64,000 nt of DNA from Hyphomicrobiales bacterium (GTDB lineage: Bacteria > Pseudomonadota > Alphaproteobacteria > Rhizobiales > Rhodobiaceae). The stretch is taken from positions 795,783 through 859,782 of the forward strand of contig PKTR01000001.1 in assembly GCA_002869065.1 (NCBI GenBank). Direction: 5' to 3'. Both the position numbers and the translations under genes were made by a program. The first letter of the stretch is position 1; every line of letters begins with the position of its first letter. This document shows positions 35,448 through 43,871 of this stretch, piece by piece. The notes beneath the pieces were generated by a model. It searched no databases and was not told the DNA's origin. It worked only from the letters and a program-made list of their open reading frames with translations.

Positions 35448-37541
35448 TCAGCCGCGCTCCTTCGACCAGTCGGTGAAACTCTTCCCCGATGTCGCAAGCT
35501 CGACCAGCAGCGGCGCCGGCTTCCAGCCGAAGCCACCAGCCGCGCACATCTCCTCCACTTCGGCGAGAATGCTCGGCAACCCGACAAGATCGGCCTCGAA
35601 CATCGGTCCGCCACGCCACGCCGGATAGCCGTAGCCGTGGATCATGACCATGTCGACGTCGAGCGTTCTCATCGCGATCCCTTCTTCAAGGATCTTCGCC
35701 CCCTCATTGACCATGGTCGCGCGCATGCGCGCCTGGATCTCCTCCGCCGTGAAGTTTCTCGGCGCTATGCCTTTTTCGGCACGGGCAGCCTCGATCAAAG
35801 ACGTCACGATCCGGTCGGGCGCCGCCTTGCCGGACGAATAGTCGTACCAGCCGGCGCCGGACTTGCGGCCCAGCCGCCCCGCCTCGCACAGCGTGTCGGG
35901 AACGCCGACATAGCGCGCCCGCGGGTCGCGCGTCGGCGCGAGACGCTTGCGCTGCGCCCATGCGATATCGAGACCGGACAGGTCGTAGACCGCGAACGGC
36001 CCCATCGGGAACCCGAACGCAGTTATCGCCGCATCGATATCCTGCGGCAACGCGCCGTCCTCGAGCAGGAATTCGGCCTGCCGCCGCCACGCCGCCCAGA
36101 TGCGGTTGCCGATGAAGCCGTCGCAAACGCCTGCGACGACGGCGACCTTCTTCATCTTGCGGCCGACCACGAGCGCCGTCAGCAACGTATCGTCGCTGGT
36201 CGCCTCGCCCCCCACCACTTCGAGCAGTTTCATGACATTCGCGGGCGAAAAGAAATGCATGCCGCATATATTTTCGGGATGCGCCGAAACCCGCGCGATT
36301 TCATTGATATCGAGGTAGGACGTGTTCGTTGCGATCACGGTGCCTGGCTTCACCACCCGGTCGAGCGCGACAACCAACTCCTTCTTGACGGCCATGTCCT
36401 CGAACACGGCTTCAATCACCATATCTGCGTCGCCGAGCGCCTCGTGGCCAACCTCAACGGCAATCCGAGCCATGCGTTCGGCCTTGCCATCGGTACCGAG
36501 CCGCCCGCGTTTGACGAGCCCATCGAAGATCCCCTCGATGCGCTCGCGACCACGCGCGGCCGCGTCCTCGCTGGTTTCCACGACCGTAACGTCGAAGCCG
36601 GCCTCAACGGCTGCAACCGCGATGCCGGAGCCCATCGTCCCGGCACCGACGACTCCGACCCGCGAAACGGTGTGCCCGACGACATCCTGCTGACCGGGAA
36701 CCTTGGCAACCCGCCGCTCGCCGAAAAAGACGTGCCGCAATGCCTTCGCCTGATCGGTTCCAAGAAGCTCCAGAAACGCCGCGCGCTCGATCGCCATGGC
36801 ATCCGCAAACGGCATCGCGGCGGCGTTGAGCACCGACTCAACCGCCTTCGCCGGGGAAAGCTGGCCGCGCGCGCGCGCGCGGATCTTGTTCGCCGCATTT
36901 TCGATCGCCTCGGCATCTTCCGCCGGGACCGCACGCGCCGACAGCGGAAGAGGCTTTTCACCGGCAGCGATCCGTTCACGAAGGAAAGCAACGGCACCTT
37001 CGACCAGATCGCCGTCGACGACAGCATCAGCCACACCGGTTTCGACCGCCTCCGAAGCCTTCATGCGCCGACCCGACGCGATGATTTCGAGTGCCGCGAT
37101 GATTCCGATCAGGCGCGGCAGGCGCTGCGTGCCGCCGGCGCCGGGAATAATGCCGAGCGTGACCTCCGGCAATCCGACCTGCGCCGTCGGCGCCATGACC
37201 CGCCAGGAACAGCCGAGCGCCATTTCGAGCCCGCCACCGAGCGCGGTTCCATGGATCGCGGCGACCGTCGGCTTGCCGCAACTTTCGAACGCGGCAATGA
37301 CATCGGGCAGGAACGGCACCATAGGCGGCTTGCCGAATTCGTTGATATCGGCCCCGGCAATGAAGGTTCGTCCGCCGCAATGGAGCACGCCGCCAACGAT
37401 CTCCGGGTCGACCGCCATCTCGTTGGCCGCGTCGACCAGCCCTGCCCGCACCGCTTGCGACAGGGCATTCACCGGCGGGTTGTCGACTTCAATAAGGGCG
37501 ATCCCATCCTGCCGTGTGATTCGCACCGGTTTCCCGGTCAT
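35448..37541 (-). CDS. fadB: bifunctional enoyl-CoA hydratase / 3-hydroxyacyl-CoA dehydrogenase
   Basis: 697 residues. Crotonase domain at about 1-190 (AIHGTALGGGLEMALGC oxyanion region and IPGAGGTQRLPRL with catalytic Glu position), dehydrogenase Rossmann domain from about 290 (VGVVGAGTMGSGIAVAAVEAG), then two 3HCDH C-terminal domains (FIGNRIWAAW; MIHGYGYPAWRGGPM). It performs two steps of fatty acid beta-oxidation. The length suits the short multifunctional type (about 690-700) rather than the 720-residue FadB. A palindromic TetR-type operator lies 23-36 bp upstream of the start codon, suggesting acyl-CoA-responsive control. Confidence 0.92.
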   Translation of the reverse strand: MTGKPVRITRQDGIALIEVDNPPVNALSQAVRAGLVDAANEMAVDPEIVGGVLHCGGRTFIAGADINEFGKPPMVPFLPDVIAAFESCGKPTVAAIHGTALGGGLEMALGCSWRVMAPTAQVGLPEVTLGIIPGAGGTQRLPRLIGIIAALEIIASGRRMKASEAVETGVADAVVDGDLVEGAVAFLRERIAAGEKPLPLSARAVPAEDAEAIENAANKIRARARGQLSPAKAVESVLNAAAMPFADAMAIERAAFLELLGTDQAKALRHVFFGERRVAKVPGQQDVVGHTVSRVGVVGAGTMGSGIAVAAVEAGFDVTVVETSEDAAARGRERIEGIFDGLVKRGRLGTDGKAERMARIAVEVGHEALGDADMVIEAVFEDMAVKKELVVALDRVVKPGTVIATNTSYLDINEIARVSAHPENICGMHFFSPANVMKLLEVVGGEATSDDTLLTALVVGRKMKKVAVVAGVCDGFIGNRIWAAWRRQAEFLLEDGALPQDIDAAITAFGFPMGPFAVYDLSGLDIAWAQRKRLAPTRDPRARYVGVPDTLCEAGRLGRKSGAGWYDYSSGKAAPDRIVTSLIEAARAEKGIAPRNFTAEEIQARMRATMVNEGAKILEEGIAMRTLDVDMVMIHGYGYPAWRGGPMFEADLVGLPSILAEVEEMCAAGGFGWKPAPLLVELATSGKSFTDWSKERG

Positions 37542-37563
37542 GGCGCATCTCCAATTTATTGAC

Positions 37564-37577
37564 CGACCGTTCGGTCG
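37564..37577. promoter_or_regulatory. TetR-family operator upstream of fadB-like gene
   Basis: CGACCG TT CGGTCG, within the longer GACCGACCGTTCGGTCGTG, is typical of operators bound by TetR-type regulators of beta-oxidation (FadR/PsrA type). It lies between the fadB start codon and the likely promoter. No regulator gene is adjacent. The rest of the 329-bp gap to the next gene on the right (37542-37870) shows nothing else clear. Confidence 0.6.
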
Positions 37578-37870
37578 TGTTATTGGCTTATATGCCTAAT
37601 CTGATCACGACATCAATCCGCCTATTGACGTATCGCAATGCAACATTTCGCCACGTCTAAAGAACAGGCTTGTTCCGCACCGGTTTATCCGATCACGAAC
37701 TGCAACCGCCTCTTTCCGTAACGCAGATGCGAAACGTCGCCGCCTCGTGCCGGCTGGCCAATGCGCGCCCGCCCGACAATGCTACTCAAACCGTCTTCTT
37801 GATGTTCGACGAACGTGGTATAAGTATTTCTACGTTCGCCCTGATGAACGTGGGAACCGGAGATACGACC

Positions 37871-38314
37871 ATGGACCCGATTAAGATTGCAGGTTTGGGA
37901 GTCATTTTGGTTCTTGTCGCCTTCGCTGGCGTGGTGACAGATCGCTTCCTGCCGAAGTTCAGCAGCAAGGACGCGGACGCGATCCGCGACACCATCACTC
38001 GCCAGCTGGGCGCGTTTCTGACCGACGATGCGGCCATGGCGTTTGCCCATGCCGCGCCGCGTATCCGCTACAAATATCGCACCGGCAACGCCTATCTCGA
38101 TGCCGTGCGCAAGGCCTATCAGCCGATCTATCGCCCCGAGACATTCAGCTTCGGCGAACTGGTGAAGGCGCATACCGGCCCAACCCAGACGGTCCACCTC
38201 AAGGGCCCGAAGGGCAACGAATGGGTCGCGTACTATTTCATGGAAGAGCAGCCGGACAAGGCCTGGAAGGTCGCCGGCTTCCACCTGCGCGAGGTCGAAG
38301 GTCAGGAAGTCTGA
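37871..38314 (+). CDS. DUF4864 protein with N-terminal membrane anchor
   Basis: 147 residues from ATG 37871, with GGAG upstream; an in-frame ATG at 37844 is possible. Residues about 5-25 are hydrophobic (IAGLGVILVLVAFAGVV), an anchor or uncleaved signal. The rest (DDAAMAFAHAAPRIRYKY, then AYQPIYRP, then EEQPDKAWKVAGFHLRE) is DUF4864, a small NTF2-like family of unknown function in alphaproteobacteria. It is monocistronic with its own terminator. Confidence 0.85.
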   Translation: MDPIKIAGLGVILVLVAFAGVVTDRFLPKFSSKDADAIRDTITRQLGAFLTDDAAMAFAHAAPRIRYKYRTGNAYLDAVRKAYQPIYRPETFSFGELVKAHTGPTQTVHLKGPKGNEWVAYYFMEEQPDKAWKVAGFHLREVEGQEV

Positions 38315-38337
38315 TCCTCGCGGCATCCATCATGACA

Positions 38338-38373
38338 AACGGCGCGTCGGCTTAAACCGGCGCGCCGTTTTCG
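38338..38373 (+). terminator. intrinsic terminator after DUF4864 gene
   Basis: AACGGCGCG at 38338-38346 pairs with CGCGCCGTT at 38361-38369, followed by TTCG. It probably also serves tgt, which converges from the right. Confidence 0.75.
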
Positions 38374-38403
38374 TTGGCAGGTGCAGATGTGATTTGCAGC
38401 GGC

Positions 38404-39546
38404 TCAGAGCGGATCGATATCGCCGCGCGCCCAGTCTTCCTTGAGCTGCGCCCGCGTCTCCTCGAACGTCCCCGCTTCGATCGCTTCGCGCAGGGTCCGC
38501 ATCAGGCTCTGGTAATAGGCGAGATTGTTCCAGGTCAGCAGCATCGCGCCGAGCGTTTCCTTGGTCCGGACCAGATGGTGCAGATAAGCGCGCGAGTAGT
38601 CCCGCGCCGCCGGGCAGTCACTTGCCTCGTCGAGCGGCCGCGGGTCCTCGGCGTGCCGCGCATTGCGGAAGTTGACCTTGCCGAACCGTGTATAGGCAAG
38701 CCCGTGGCGCCCGGCTCGCGTCGGCATCACGCAGTCGAACATATCAACGCCGCGCGCCACCGACTCCAGAATATCTTCCGGTGTGCCGACACCCATCAGA
38801 TAGCGCGGTTTGGTTTCCGGCAGTACCGGCACCGTGACGTTGAGCATCGCCAGCATCACGTCCTGCGGCTCACCGACCGCCAGCCCGCCGATCGAATAGC
38901 CCTCGAAATCCATCTCCGCGAGCCGTTGCGCCGATTCCACCCGCAGACGCGGCACGTCGCCGCCCTGCACGATGCCGTAGAGGCCGCGCCCCGCAGCAAG
39001 CCCGCCATAGGTCTCGAACGCCGTGCGGGAGCGTTCCGCCCAGCGCAGCGACAAATTCATCGACGCCTCGATGGCCTTCTCGTCCGCCGGCAGCGCGACG
39101 CACTCGTCGAGCTGCATCTGGATGTCGGAGCCGAGCAGGTTCTGGATCTCGATCGAGCGTTCCGGCGTCAGCATGTGGCGCGAACCGTCGAGGTGCGACT
39201 GGAACTCGACGCCGCGCTCGCTCATCTTTCTGAGCTTGGCCAGAGACATCACCTGGAACCCGCCGGAATCCGTCAGGATCGTGTGCGGCCAGTTCATGAA
39301 GTGATGCAAACCGCCGAGCTTCGCGACCCGTTCCGCGCCCGGCCGCAGCATCAAATGATAGACATTGCCGAGAACCACATCGGAGCCAAGTGCGCGCACC
39401 TGGTCGGTGTACATCGCCTTCACGGTCGCCTGCGTGCCGACCGGCATGAAAGCCGGCGTCGCGACGTCGCCATGCGGCGTGGTGATCGTTCCGCGCCGGG
39501 CTTGCCCGTCACTGGCATGAAGCGAAAAGGCAAAGCGTCCGCTCAT
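38404..39546 (-). CDS. tgt: queuine tRNA-ribosyltransferase
   Basis: 380 residues from ATG 39546, overlapping queA by 4 bp (ATGA). The catalytic features are [13 protein letters not shown] (substrate loop with Asp), GIVQGG and [16 protein letters not shown] (nucleophilic Asp). It exchanges guanine 34 for preQ1 in tRNAs with GUN anticodons. The C-terminal zinc site, normally C-x-C-x2-C plus His, reads [16 protein letters not shown] here: one of three Cys is left. The enzyme otherwise looks complete. It is translationally coupled with queA in the queuosine pathway. Confidence 0.93.
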   Translation of the reverse strand: MSGRFAFSLHASDGQARRGTITTPHGDVATPAFMPVGTQATVKAMYTDQVRALGSDVVLGNVYHLMLRPGAERVAKLGGLHHFMNWPHTILTDSGGFQVMSLAKLRKMSERGVEFQSHLDGSRHMLTPERSIEIQNLLGSDIQMQLDECVALPADEKAIEASMNLSLRWAERSRTAFETYGGLAAGRGLYGIVQGGDVPRLRVESAQRLAEMDFEGYSIGGLAVGEPQDVMLAMLNVTVPVLPETKPRYLMGVGTPEDILESVARGVDMFDCVMPTRAGRHGLAYTRFGKVNFRNARHAEDPRPLDEASDCPAARDYSRAYLHHLVRTKETLGAMLLTWNNLAYYQSLMRTLREAIEAGTFEETRAQLKEDWARGDIDPL

Positions 39547-40631
39547 GATTGCGGTCCCGGAAACAACAGCGACGCGTCGCCATAGGAATAGAAGCGATAG
39601 CCGGTCTCGATTGCGTGCGCATAGGCGCGCTGCATGGTTTCGAGTCCGGAAAAGGCCGACACCAGCATGAACAGCGTCGATTTCGGCAGGTGGAAATTGG
39701 TCATCAACACGTCGACGGCGCGGAACCTGTAGCCCGGCGTGATGAAGATCGCCGTGTCGTCGCAGAACGGATGGATGATGCCATCCTCGTCGGCCGCGCT
39801 TTCCAGGAGCCGCAGCGACGTGGTGCCGACGGCGACGATGCGCCCGCCGCGCGCCCGCGCCGTGTTCAGCGCTTGCGCCGTTTCCGCATCGATCTCGCCC
39901 CATTCGGCATGCATGCGGTGTTCGGCAATATTCTCGACCTTCACCGGCAGGAACGTCCCCGCCCCCACATGCAGCGTCACGAAGCGCCGCTCGACGCCCT
40001 TTTCCTCAAGCCGCGCCAGCATCTCCTCGGTGAAGTGCAGACCGGCCGTTGGTGCGGCCACGGCCCCTTCGCGTTCGGCATAGACGGTCTGGTAGTCGCG
40101 CTTGTCGTGCTGATCGACCTTGCGCTTCGACGCGATATAAGGCGGCAGCGGCATCACCCCGACGCGCGACAGTTCGATGTCGAGCATCTCACCGCCCCGG
40201 TCGAAGCGGTAGTCCACCTCGCCGCCCTCGCCCTTGGCGACGACGGTCGCCATAAGAGCACCGCCATAACAGAAGGTGCAGTCGGCGGCGAAAGCCACCC
40301 GGTCGCCGACCTCGAGCTTGCGCGCCGGCTTGGTGAAACCCGACCAGACGTCGTCGCCTTTGCGCTTGTGCAGCGTGACACCGATTTTCGGGGCCGTATC
40401 GCCGCGCCCGATCCGTTTGCCCTCAAGCTGCGCCGGGATCACGCGCGTGTTGTTGAAAACGAGCACATCACCCGGTTGCAACAGATCGATCAGATCGCCC
40501 ACCGAGCGATCGCTGAGTTCCTCGGTTTCGCCCGGGCGCACAACGAGCATGCGCGCGGTATCGCGCGGGCGCGCCGGCCGTAGCGCGATGTTTTCATCCG
40601 GCAGATGGAAATCGAACGCGTCGAGTTGCAT
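39543..40631 (-). CDS. queA: S-adenosylmethionine:tRNA ribosyltransferase-isomerase
   Basis: 362 residues from ATG 40631. The family signatures [20 protein letters not shown] near the start, [15 protein letters not shown], and [14 protein letters not shown] are all present. It transfers the ribosyl part of SAM to preQ1-modified tRNA to make epoxyqueuosine. Its stop overlaps the tgt start (ATGA). The cyclophilin gene lies upstream across a 71-bp gap containing a GC-rich hairpin (about 40645-40690). Confidence 0.94.
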   Translation of the reverse strand: MQLDAFDFHLPDENIALRPARPRDTARMLVVRPGETEELSDRSVGDLIDLLQPGDVLVFNNTRVIPAQLEGKRIGRGDTAPKIGVTLHKRKGDDVWSGFTKPARKLEVGDRVAFAADCTFCYGGALMATVVAKGEGGEVDYRFDRGGEMLDIELSRVGVMPLPPYIASKRKVDQHDKRDYQTVYAEREGAVAAPTAGLHFTEEMLARLEEKGVERRFVTLHVGAGTFLPVKVENIAEHRMHAEWGEIDAETAQALNTARARGGRIVAVGTTSLRLLESAADEDGIIHPFCDDTAIFITPGYRFRAVDVLMTNFHLPKSTLFMLVSAFSGLETMQRAYAHAIETGYRFYSYGDASLLFPGPQS

Positions 40632-40702
40632 GGAAACAGGCACCGAAGAAAAAGCCCTCCCGGCCGCAAACGGGCCGGAAGGGCATTTCGCAATCAGACA
40701 GA

Positions 40703-41179
40703 TCAGCCGAGGTCGGCGGCGACCTTCAGGCTGACGATCTTGTCCGGGTCGACGACCGGCTCGCCGCGCTTGATCTTGTCGACATTTTCCATGCCTTCGA
40801 TCACCTGGCCCCAAACCGAATACTGCTTGTCGAGCCAGGGCGCACGATCGAAGCAGATGAAGAACTGGCTGTTGGCCGAGTTCGGCTGCATAGACCGCGC
40901 CATCGAGCAGGTGCCGCGGTTGTGCGGCTCAGCGGAGAATTCCGCAGCAAGGTCCGGCTTCGACGAGCCGCCCGTGCCGGTGCCGTGCGGGCAGCCGGTC
41001 TGCGCCATGAAGCCCTCGATCACGCGGTGGAAGACGATGCCGTCATAAAAGCCCTCGCGCGCCAGTTCCTTGATGCGCGCGACATGGTTCGGCGCCAGGT
41101 CCGGGCGCAGTTCGATGACGATCTTGCCCTGCGTGGTTTCCATCACGAGCGTGTTTTCGGGATCCTTGATATCGGCCAA
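40703..41179 (-). CDS. ppiB: cyclophilin-type peptidyl-prolyl isomerase, cytoplasmic
   Basis: 158 residues without a signal sequence. [13 protein letters not shown] holds the catalytic Arg and the Phe/Met/Gln pocket; [12 protein letters not shown] and [14 protein letters not shown] complete the fold. It catalyses cis-trans isomerisation before proline. It is a close relative of the exported cyclophilin encoded just upstream; the C-termini are nearly identical ([14 protein letters not shown]), pointing to tandem duplication. Confidence 0.93.
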   Translation of the reverse strand: MADIKDPENTLVMETTQGKIVIELRPDLAPNHVARIKELAREGFYDGIVFHRVIEGFMAQTGCPHGTGTGGSSKPDLAAEFSAEPHNRGTCSMARSMQPNSANSQFFICFDRAPWLDKQYSVWGQVIEGMENVDKIKRGEPVVDPDKIVSLKVAADLG

Positions 41180-41245
41180 TGGTCCGATCCTTTCGTTAGT
41201 CTGTATTCACAGGTTTTCCACAGCCCGTGCAGGGCCTGTCCACAA

Positions 41246-41851
41246 TCACTGAACGTCGGCAGCGACCTTCAGCGAGATGATCTTGTCCGGGTCGACGACC
41301 GGCTCGCCGCGCTTGATCTTGTCGACGGCGTCCATGCCTTCGACCACCTGGCCGAAGATCGTGTACTTGCCGTTCAGCCACACGGCGTCATCGAAGCAGA
41401 TGAAGAACTGCGAGTTGGCGCTGTCCGGATCGCGCGAGCGGGCCATCCCGAGCGTGCCGCGCGTGAAAGACTCGCGCGAGAACTCCGCCTTCAGGTCCGG
41501 CTCGTCGGAGCCGCCCATGCCAGTGCCGGTCGGATCGCCGGTCTGCGCCATAAAGCCATCGATCACGCGATGAAAGACGATGCCGTCATAAAAGCCCGCG
41601 CGCGTCAGCTTCTTGATCCGCGCCACATGGTTCGGCGCGATGTCCGGGCGCAGCGCGATCACCACGCGGCCATGCTTGGTCTCGAGATAAAGCGTGTTTT
41701 CCAGATCCGCGGCCATCGCCGGCGTCACACCCGGCAAACCCGAGCTGCGCTCCGGCGCCTGCTGCGGTCCGCCGGTCATGAACCACAGCGCGATGATCAA
41801 TATCGCCGCAACAGCCGCCAGCACCGCAGTCCGCATCTTCGTCATGTTCAT
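41246..41851 (-). CDS. ppiA: cyclophilin-type peptidyl-prolyl isomerase, exported
   Basis: 201 residues. A hydrophobic N-terminus (about 8-26, VLAAVAAILIIALWFM) is a signal peptide or membrane anchor, followed by a Pro-rich linker and the cyclophilin domain ([25 protein letters not shown]). It would act on folding in the periplasm. A pair with the cytoplasmic paralogue 66 bp downstream. Confidence 0.93.
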   Translation of the reverse strand: MNMTKMRTAVLAAVAAILIIALWFMTGGPQQAPERSSGLPGVTPAMAADLENTLYLETKHGRVVIALRPDIAPNHVARIKKLTRAGFYDGIVFHRVIDGFMAQTGDPTGTGMGGSDEPDLKAEFSRESFTRGTLGMARSRDPDSANSQFFICFDDAVWLNGKYTIFGQVVEGMDAVDKIKRGEPVVDPDKIISLKVAADVQ

Positions 41852-42001
41852 GGGATTGGTCCCGTCTGGTTTCGGGCGCCCGCGTTCGGCCCTGCCGCAC
41901 GCCGCGCCGCTGTCGTCAAACTTGCTTGCTGACCGCGCTTCTACGCCACTTTGCCGGCAGAAGAAACCACCGGCGCGCCCGCGCGGTCGACACTCATGAG
42001 A

Positions 42002-42499
42002 TCAAGTGGCCTTGCCGAAGCGAGCTTCAAGCCTTTCGGCAACCGTTTCCGGCACGAAAGGACGGATATTGCCGCCCATCTTGGCGATCTGGCGCACCAG
42101 CGTGGCGGTGATATGGCGAACCGGCGATGACGCCGGCAGGAAAACAGTGCGAACCGCGGGTGCCATTTCCGCATTCATGCCCGCCATCTGCATTTCGTAG
42201 TCGAGGTCGGTGCCGTCGCGTAAGCCCCGGATCATCATCGCCGCGCCATTGTCGCGCGCGGCATCGACCGCGAGTCCGTCGAAGGTCACAGCCGATACCC
42301 GAGCCGCCGCACCGAGCGCGTCAGCCGCCTCCATGATCATTGCAGCGCGCTCTTCCGGCAAAAAGATCGGCGTCTTGCCGGGATGAACGCCAATTGCCAC
42401 GACAACCGTGTCGGCGACATCAAGCGCCTGGGCAAGCACATCGAGGTGCCCATTGGTAAACGGATCGAACGATCCGGTGAACAAAGCGGTGTGCGCCAT
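42002..42499 (-). CDS. coaD: phosphopantetheine adenylyltransferase
   Basis: 165 residues from ATG 42499 with AAGGAA upstream. [15 protein letters not shown] carries the TxGH-type nucleotidyltransferase motif (here with Asn-Gly-His), and [24 protein letters not shown] the C-terminal SS-x-R motif. It makes dephospho-CoA, the penultimate step of CoA synthesis. The upstream stretch 42500-42895 (about 390 bp) holds no gene that I can support. Confidence 0.94.
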   Translation of the reverse strand: MAHTALFTGSFDPFTNGHLDVLAQALDVADTVVVAIGVHPGKTPIFLPEERAAMIMEAADALGAAARVSAVTFDGLAVDAARDNGAAMMIRGLRDGTDLDYEMQMAGMNAEMAPAVRTVFLPASSPVRHITATLVRQIAKMGGNIRPFVPETVAERLEARFGKAT

Positions 42500-42895
42500 G
42501 GGGTTTCCTTGCAAGCCCTGCGGGAATTCGTTCGCCAAGGTCTAATCGAAGCGGCGCGCGAGGAAAATCCCTCGGCCTGGAAAATATCGCCGCAACGCAG
42601 ATGCGCATGCCGTTCGGTAAATGATTGTCTGCCAATTCGTTTCGGCGGCCAGACGGACAAGAGACCGGCGCCCGGCATCCCGTAGCGACATCCCGATTGT
42701 CGAAAATTTTATCGTTCTCGTTCAATCGCCGGAAACGCTGCCACGAAAAAGCCGCTCGAATTTGAGGAAAACCGCAGGCTTTTAGGACCTTTTTCAACGT
42801 CCCCCCCGCATAGTGAACTCATCAAGCCGGCGCACTGCCCGGCGCGAAAAACGGGGCGTTTCACGACGGAAAACGTCGAAACAGGGGGAATGGGT

Positions 42896-43168
42896 ATGAA
42901 GAAGTTCCCGGGAATGCGCATCGCGGCGATTGCCGCTCTGACCGCCGCTTCGACGGCAGCCACGCTGGCCTTTGCCGGTGACGTGCAGCCGACGATGGTT
43001 CTCGCCAAGGCCGACCGCCTCGAAATTTCGCAGCAGCCGACCAGCCAGCCCGCCGTGCTCGTCACCGGGTCAACGGGCGGCAAGGTGATCTTCATCACCG
43101 TTGAAGAACGCGACCCGGCTCGCAACCATTCGACCCTGATCCGCCGCGCCGCGCCAATCTCCGGCTAG
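42896..43168 (+). CDS. small exported hypothetical protein
   Basis: 90 residues from ATG 42896, 7 nt after GGGGG (ATG 42890 is too close to it). A signal peptide covers about residues 1-27 (AAIAALTAASTAATLAFAG). The mature part has KADRLEIS, then VIFITVEERDPARNHSTLIRR. A similar arrangement (KKADRL ... VRVVTIEKRDEASRTSTLI) occurs in the exported protein encoded 236 bp downstream, so the two are diverged paralogues. No function is known. Confidence 0.75.
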   Translation: MKKFPGMRIAAIAALTAASTAATLAFAGDVQPTMVLAKADRLEISQQPTSQPAVLVTGSTGGKVIFITVEERDPARNHSTLIRRAAPISG

Positions 43169-43404
43169 GCAGCAGACGGATCCGCCGGCAGCACCGGCGC
43201 AACACACACTGAACATTGATGGCTTGAACCACGCGGGCTCGCGTCCGCGCGCGGGAGAGGCTGTCCAAATGGCCAAAAAGGTCGGTTTTTCAAAAGGCGT
43301 GCATTTGGTGACGCGCGTCACAACGGAACAAAACCGCTCGCAGTATGTTCAATAACGACAACGGGAAAAAACCGGAGCCAACGAGAAACACGGGAGATTA
43401 AGTC

Positions 43405-43722
43405 ATGTTTACGAAACGGATCACCAAGCCTACCGCCCTTTTCCTGTCGCTGACATTCCTCGCTGGAGCGTTCGTGGTCGCTGGATTTACAGCGCCGACC
43501 TCTGCGATGGCGACCAAGAAGGCAGATCGGCTGACCGTCGCCACTGATGCGCTGTGCGCTTCGGAAACGTGGCCGTCCGTTTCGCAGGCCTGCCTCCAGT
43601 GGACCAATGACAGCGCGTCGACCCGCAATACGGTTCGCGTCGTCACCATCGAAAAGCGCGACGAGGCCAGCAGGACCTCGACGCTGATCAAGACGCCGGT
43701 TGCCCTGGTTGCTTCCCGCTAG
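43405..43722 (+). CDS. small exported hypothetical protein, Cys-pair type
   Basis: 105 residues with a signal peptide (about 1-35, ALFLSLTFLAGAFVVAG). The mature protein contains CASETWPSVSQACLQW, two Cys likely disulfide-bonded, and ends with VRVVTIEKRDEASRTSTLI. This type of small periplasmic protein is common in Hyphomicrobiales and uncharacterised. It is the paralogue of the gene at 42896, which lacks the Cys segment. A strong terminator follows. The 236-bp gap before it has no gene. Confidence 0.78.
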   Translation: MFTKRITKPTALFLSLTFLAGAFVVAGFTAPTSAMATKKADRLTVATDALCASETWPSVSQACLQWTNDSASTRNTVRVVTIEKRDEASRTSTLIKTPVALVASR

Positions 43723-43810
43723 GCGAACCGGCCAAGAGAAGGAAACGCCTGAGGGTCAGTCCTGCCCGACACCCTTGCCGTGACCAACCTTCATCACGAC
43801 CTCCCTCGTC

Positions 43811-43843
43811 TGGCCGGTGCCATCGCACCGGCCATTTTTTTTT
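43811..43843 (+). terminator. intrinsic terminator
   Basis: TGGCCGGTGC, loop CATC, GCACCGGCCA, then a run of nine T. Downstream of the exported-protein gene at 43405; gyrA ends 29 bp to its right on the other strand. Confidence 0.92.
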
Positions 43844-43871
43844 GAAAATGCCTAGTCGGGAGGAAGTCGGA

